The notes under the pieces are model-generated. The model was not told the DNA's origin, did no database searches, and worked only from the letters and a program-made list of their open reading frames with translations. A DNA stretch of 64,000 nt from Roseovarius nanhaiticus (GTDB lineage: Bacteria > Pseudomonadota > Alphaproteobacteria > Rhodobacterales > Rhodobacteraceae): contig NZ_FTNV01000002.1 in the NCBI RefSeq assembly GCF_900156535.1, positions 496,001 to 560,000 of the forward strand, read 5' to 3'. Both the position numbers and the translations under genes were made by a program. This document shows, in pieces, positions 63,251 through 64,000 of this stretch. Within the stretch, counting starts at the first letter, position 1. Every line of letters begins with the position of its first letter.

Positions 63251-64000
63251 TTAACCTCCCTCCCCCAGCACCGCCCGCGCCGCGCGGCCATAAACATCGC
63301 CGTACTCCGCCGCCACATCCCGTACCGCATCCAGCTTAGGCGCCCGCGCCTCGAATTCCTCTACTGAAGCCGCCTCTATCGCCGCCATCACCTCGGCCTC
63401 GCTCTCGCAGATGATCATGCCCGAGGTATCAAAGAACTCCCCGATATTCGGACAGCCCCAGTAGATCGGCACGCAGCGGCACAGAATGGCATCCACCAGC
63501 TTCTCGGTAAAGTAATTCGGCTCGCGCACATTCTCGATCACCACCGAATAGCGGTAAGGCGCGAGGCCATCGGCCTTGGCCGCAAAGGGCGTATAGCCGC
63601 GCCCCATGACATCCAGGTCCATCCCCTGCCCCTTGGCCCAGGCGGCCAGCGCGTGGCGCAGCCGGTGCCCCTCCTGCGAGCGCTTGTCGGAGGCGATCAG
63701 CGACATCATCCGGCTCTTCGTAACATCCAGATCGCGCCATTCCGGAACCCAAGTGCTGCCGAACGGAAAGAATACGCCGTTCGGAATGGCGTCCAACAGG
63801 CCGGGATGCGCGGTCAGCACCTTGTAGAACCGCCCATGCGAGCGGCGCAGCGACGCGATCTGTCCGCCATGGATCGCCTCGGGCTCCAGCACCATGATCG
63901 ACACGCGCGCGCGCATGCCGAAACCGGGGCGCCAGTGCAGCGATTTTCGGGGAAAGACGATCAGGTGATCGCGCGGCTCCAGATCGGCGAGTGTCTGCCC
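63251..64000 (-). CDS. GT10 (fucosyltransferase-like) glycosyltransferase, N-terminus cut by window edge
   Basis: The frame continues past the ATG at 63916 to the edge with 28 more in-frame residues (GQTLADLEPRDHLIVFPRKS...), so at least 249 residues are encoded and the N-terminus lies outside. The C-terminal half carries the alpha-1,3-fucosyltransferase motif: YRYSVVIENVREPNYFTEKLVDAILCRCVPIYWGCPNIGEFF (E-N ... TEKL ... VP-YWG), diagnostic for GT10 enzymes that use GDP-sugars. It probably decorates a surface polysaccharide or LPS. A stop at 63251 is followed by nothing within 190 bases. Confidence 0.85.
   Translation of the reverse strand, partial: GQTLADLEPRDHLIVFPRKSLHWRPGFGMRARVSIMVLEPEAIHGGQIASLRRSHGRFYKVLTAHPGLLDAIPNGVFFPFGSTWVPEWRDLDVTKSRMMSLIASDKRSQEGHRLRHALAAWAKGQGMDLDVMGRGYTPFAAKADGLAPYRYSVVIENVREPNYFTEKLVDAILCRCVPIYWGCPNIGEFFDTSGMIICESEAEVMAAIEAASVEEFEARAPKLDAVRDVAAEYGDVYGRAARAVLGEGG

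Overview
The window looks like chromosomal DNA of a marine alphaproteobacterium of the Rhodobacteraceae (Roseobacter group). The basis is high GC, pervasive 4-base ATGA/GTGA gene overlaps, and family-typical content: DUF484 next to xerC, lgt-midA-pgeF, a bioMNY biotin transporter, a choXWV choline transporter, phosphatidylcholine synthase, a TRAP transporter, a fused sat/cysC gene and BKACE-type carnitine catabolism. The genus assignment is inference; there is no rRNA in the window.

Layout. 1-5.7 kb: a minus-strand housekeeping run (priA, DMT and MFS transporters, prmA, a cut-off membrane protein). 5.8-11.9 kb (+): transaldolase-like fsa, small membrane, GNAT and secreted proteins, DUF484/xerC, pcs, NYN RNase-like. 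11.9-17.5 kb: ogt and trpA (-), ychF, a possible glsA leader ORF, glsA and aspartate aminotransferase (+), an SDR (-). 17.5-25.9 kb: a GNAT/phosphotransferase pair (-), a strongly repetitive proline-free collagen-like protein (+), cspA, a degenerate nucleotidyltransferase, tRNA-Ser(GCU), about 1.1 kb without a convincing gene, a small membrane protein and yaeQ. 26-36.2 kb: uptake systems: choVWX (-), TRAP dctQM (+) and dctP (-) separated by an ATP-grasp gene, bioMNY (-). 36.4-39.6 kb (+): a fused 2-oxoacid dehydrogenase E1 coupled to an FabD-like acyltransferase. 39.6-48 kb: a carnitine/gamma-butyrobetaine catabolic operon (-) with a divergent GlxA-type regulator. 48-56.4 kb: a KAS III-like enzyme, D-2-hydroxyacid dehydrogenase, csaA, proC, YbjN (-), an S24-like regulator with divergent mini-genes, ubiK, lgt-midA-pgeF. 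56.7-64 kb: a Hint-domain protein, Lrp, trxB and its coupled partners, sat/cysC, an AT-rich orphan gene and a GT10-type glycosyltransferase cut by the window edge.

How it fits together. A quaternary-amine theme recurs: choXWV imports choline. The 39.6-47 kb operon has the enzymes expected to activate gamma-butyrobetaine, hydrate crotonobetainyl-CoA, oxidise carnitine to 3-dehydrocarnitine, cleave it with acetyl-CoA and hydrolyse betainyl-CoA to glycine betaine. pcs makes phosphatidylcholine from choline directly.

Most noteworthy: the collagen-like protein at 20190-21674; the E1 plus acyltransferase pair, whose acyltransferase lacks the malonyl-binding Arg; an apparently non-catalytic S24-fold regulator; and a nucleotidyltransferase that has lost its signature motif. 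No CRISPR array, insertion sequence or prophage was found.
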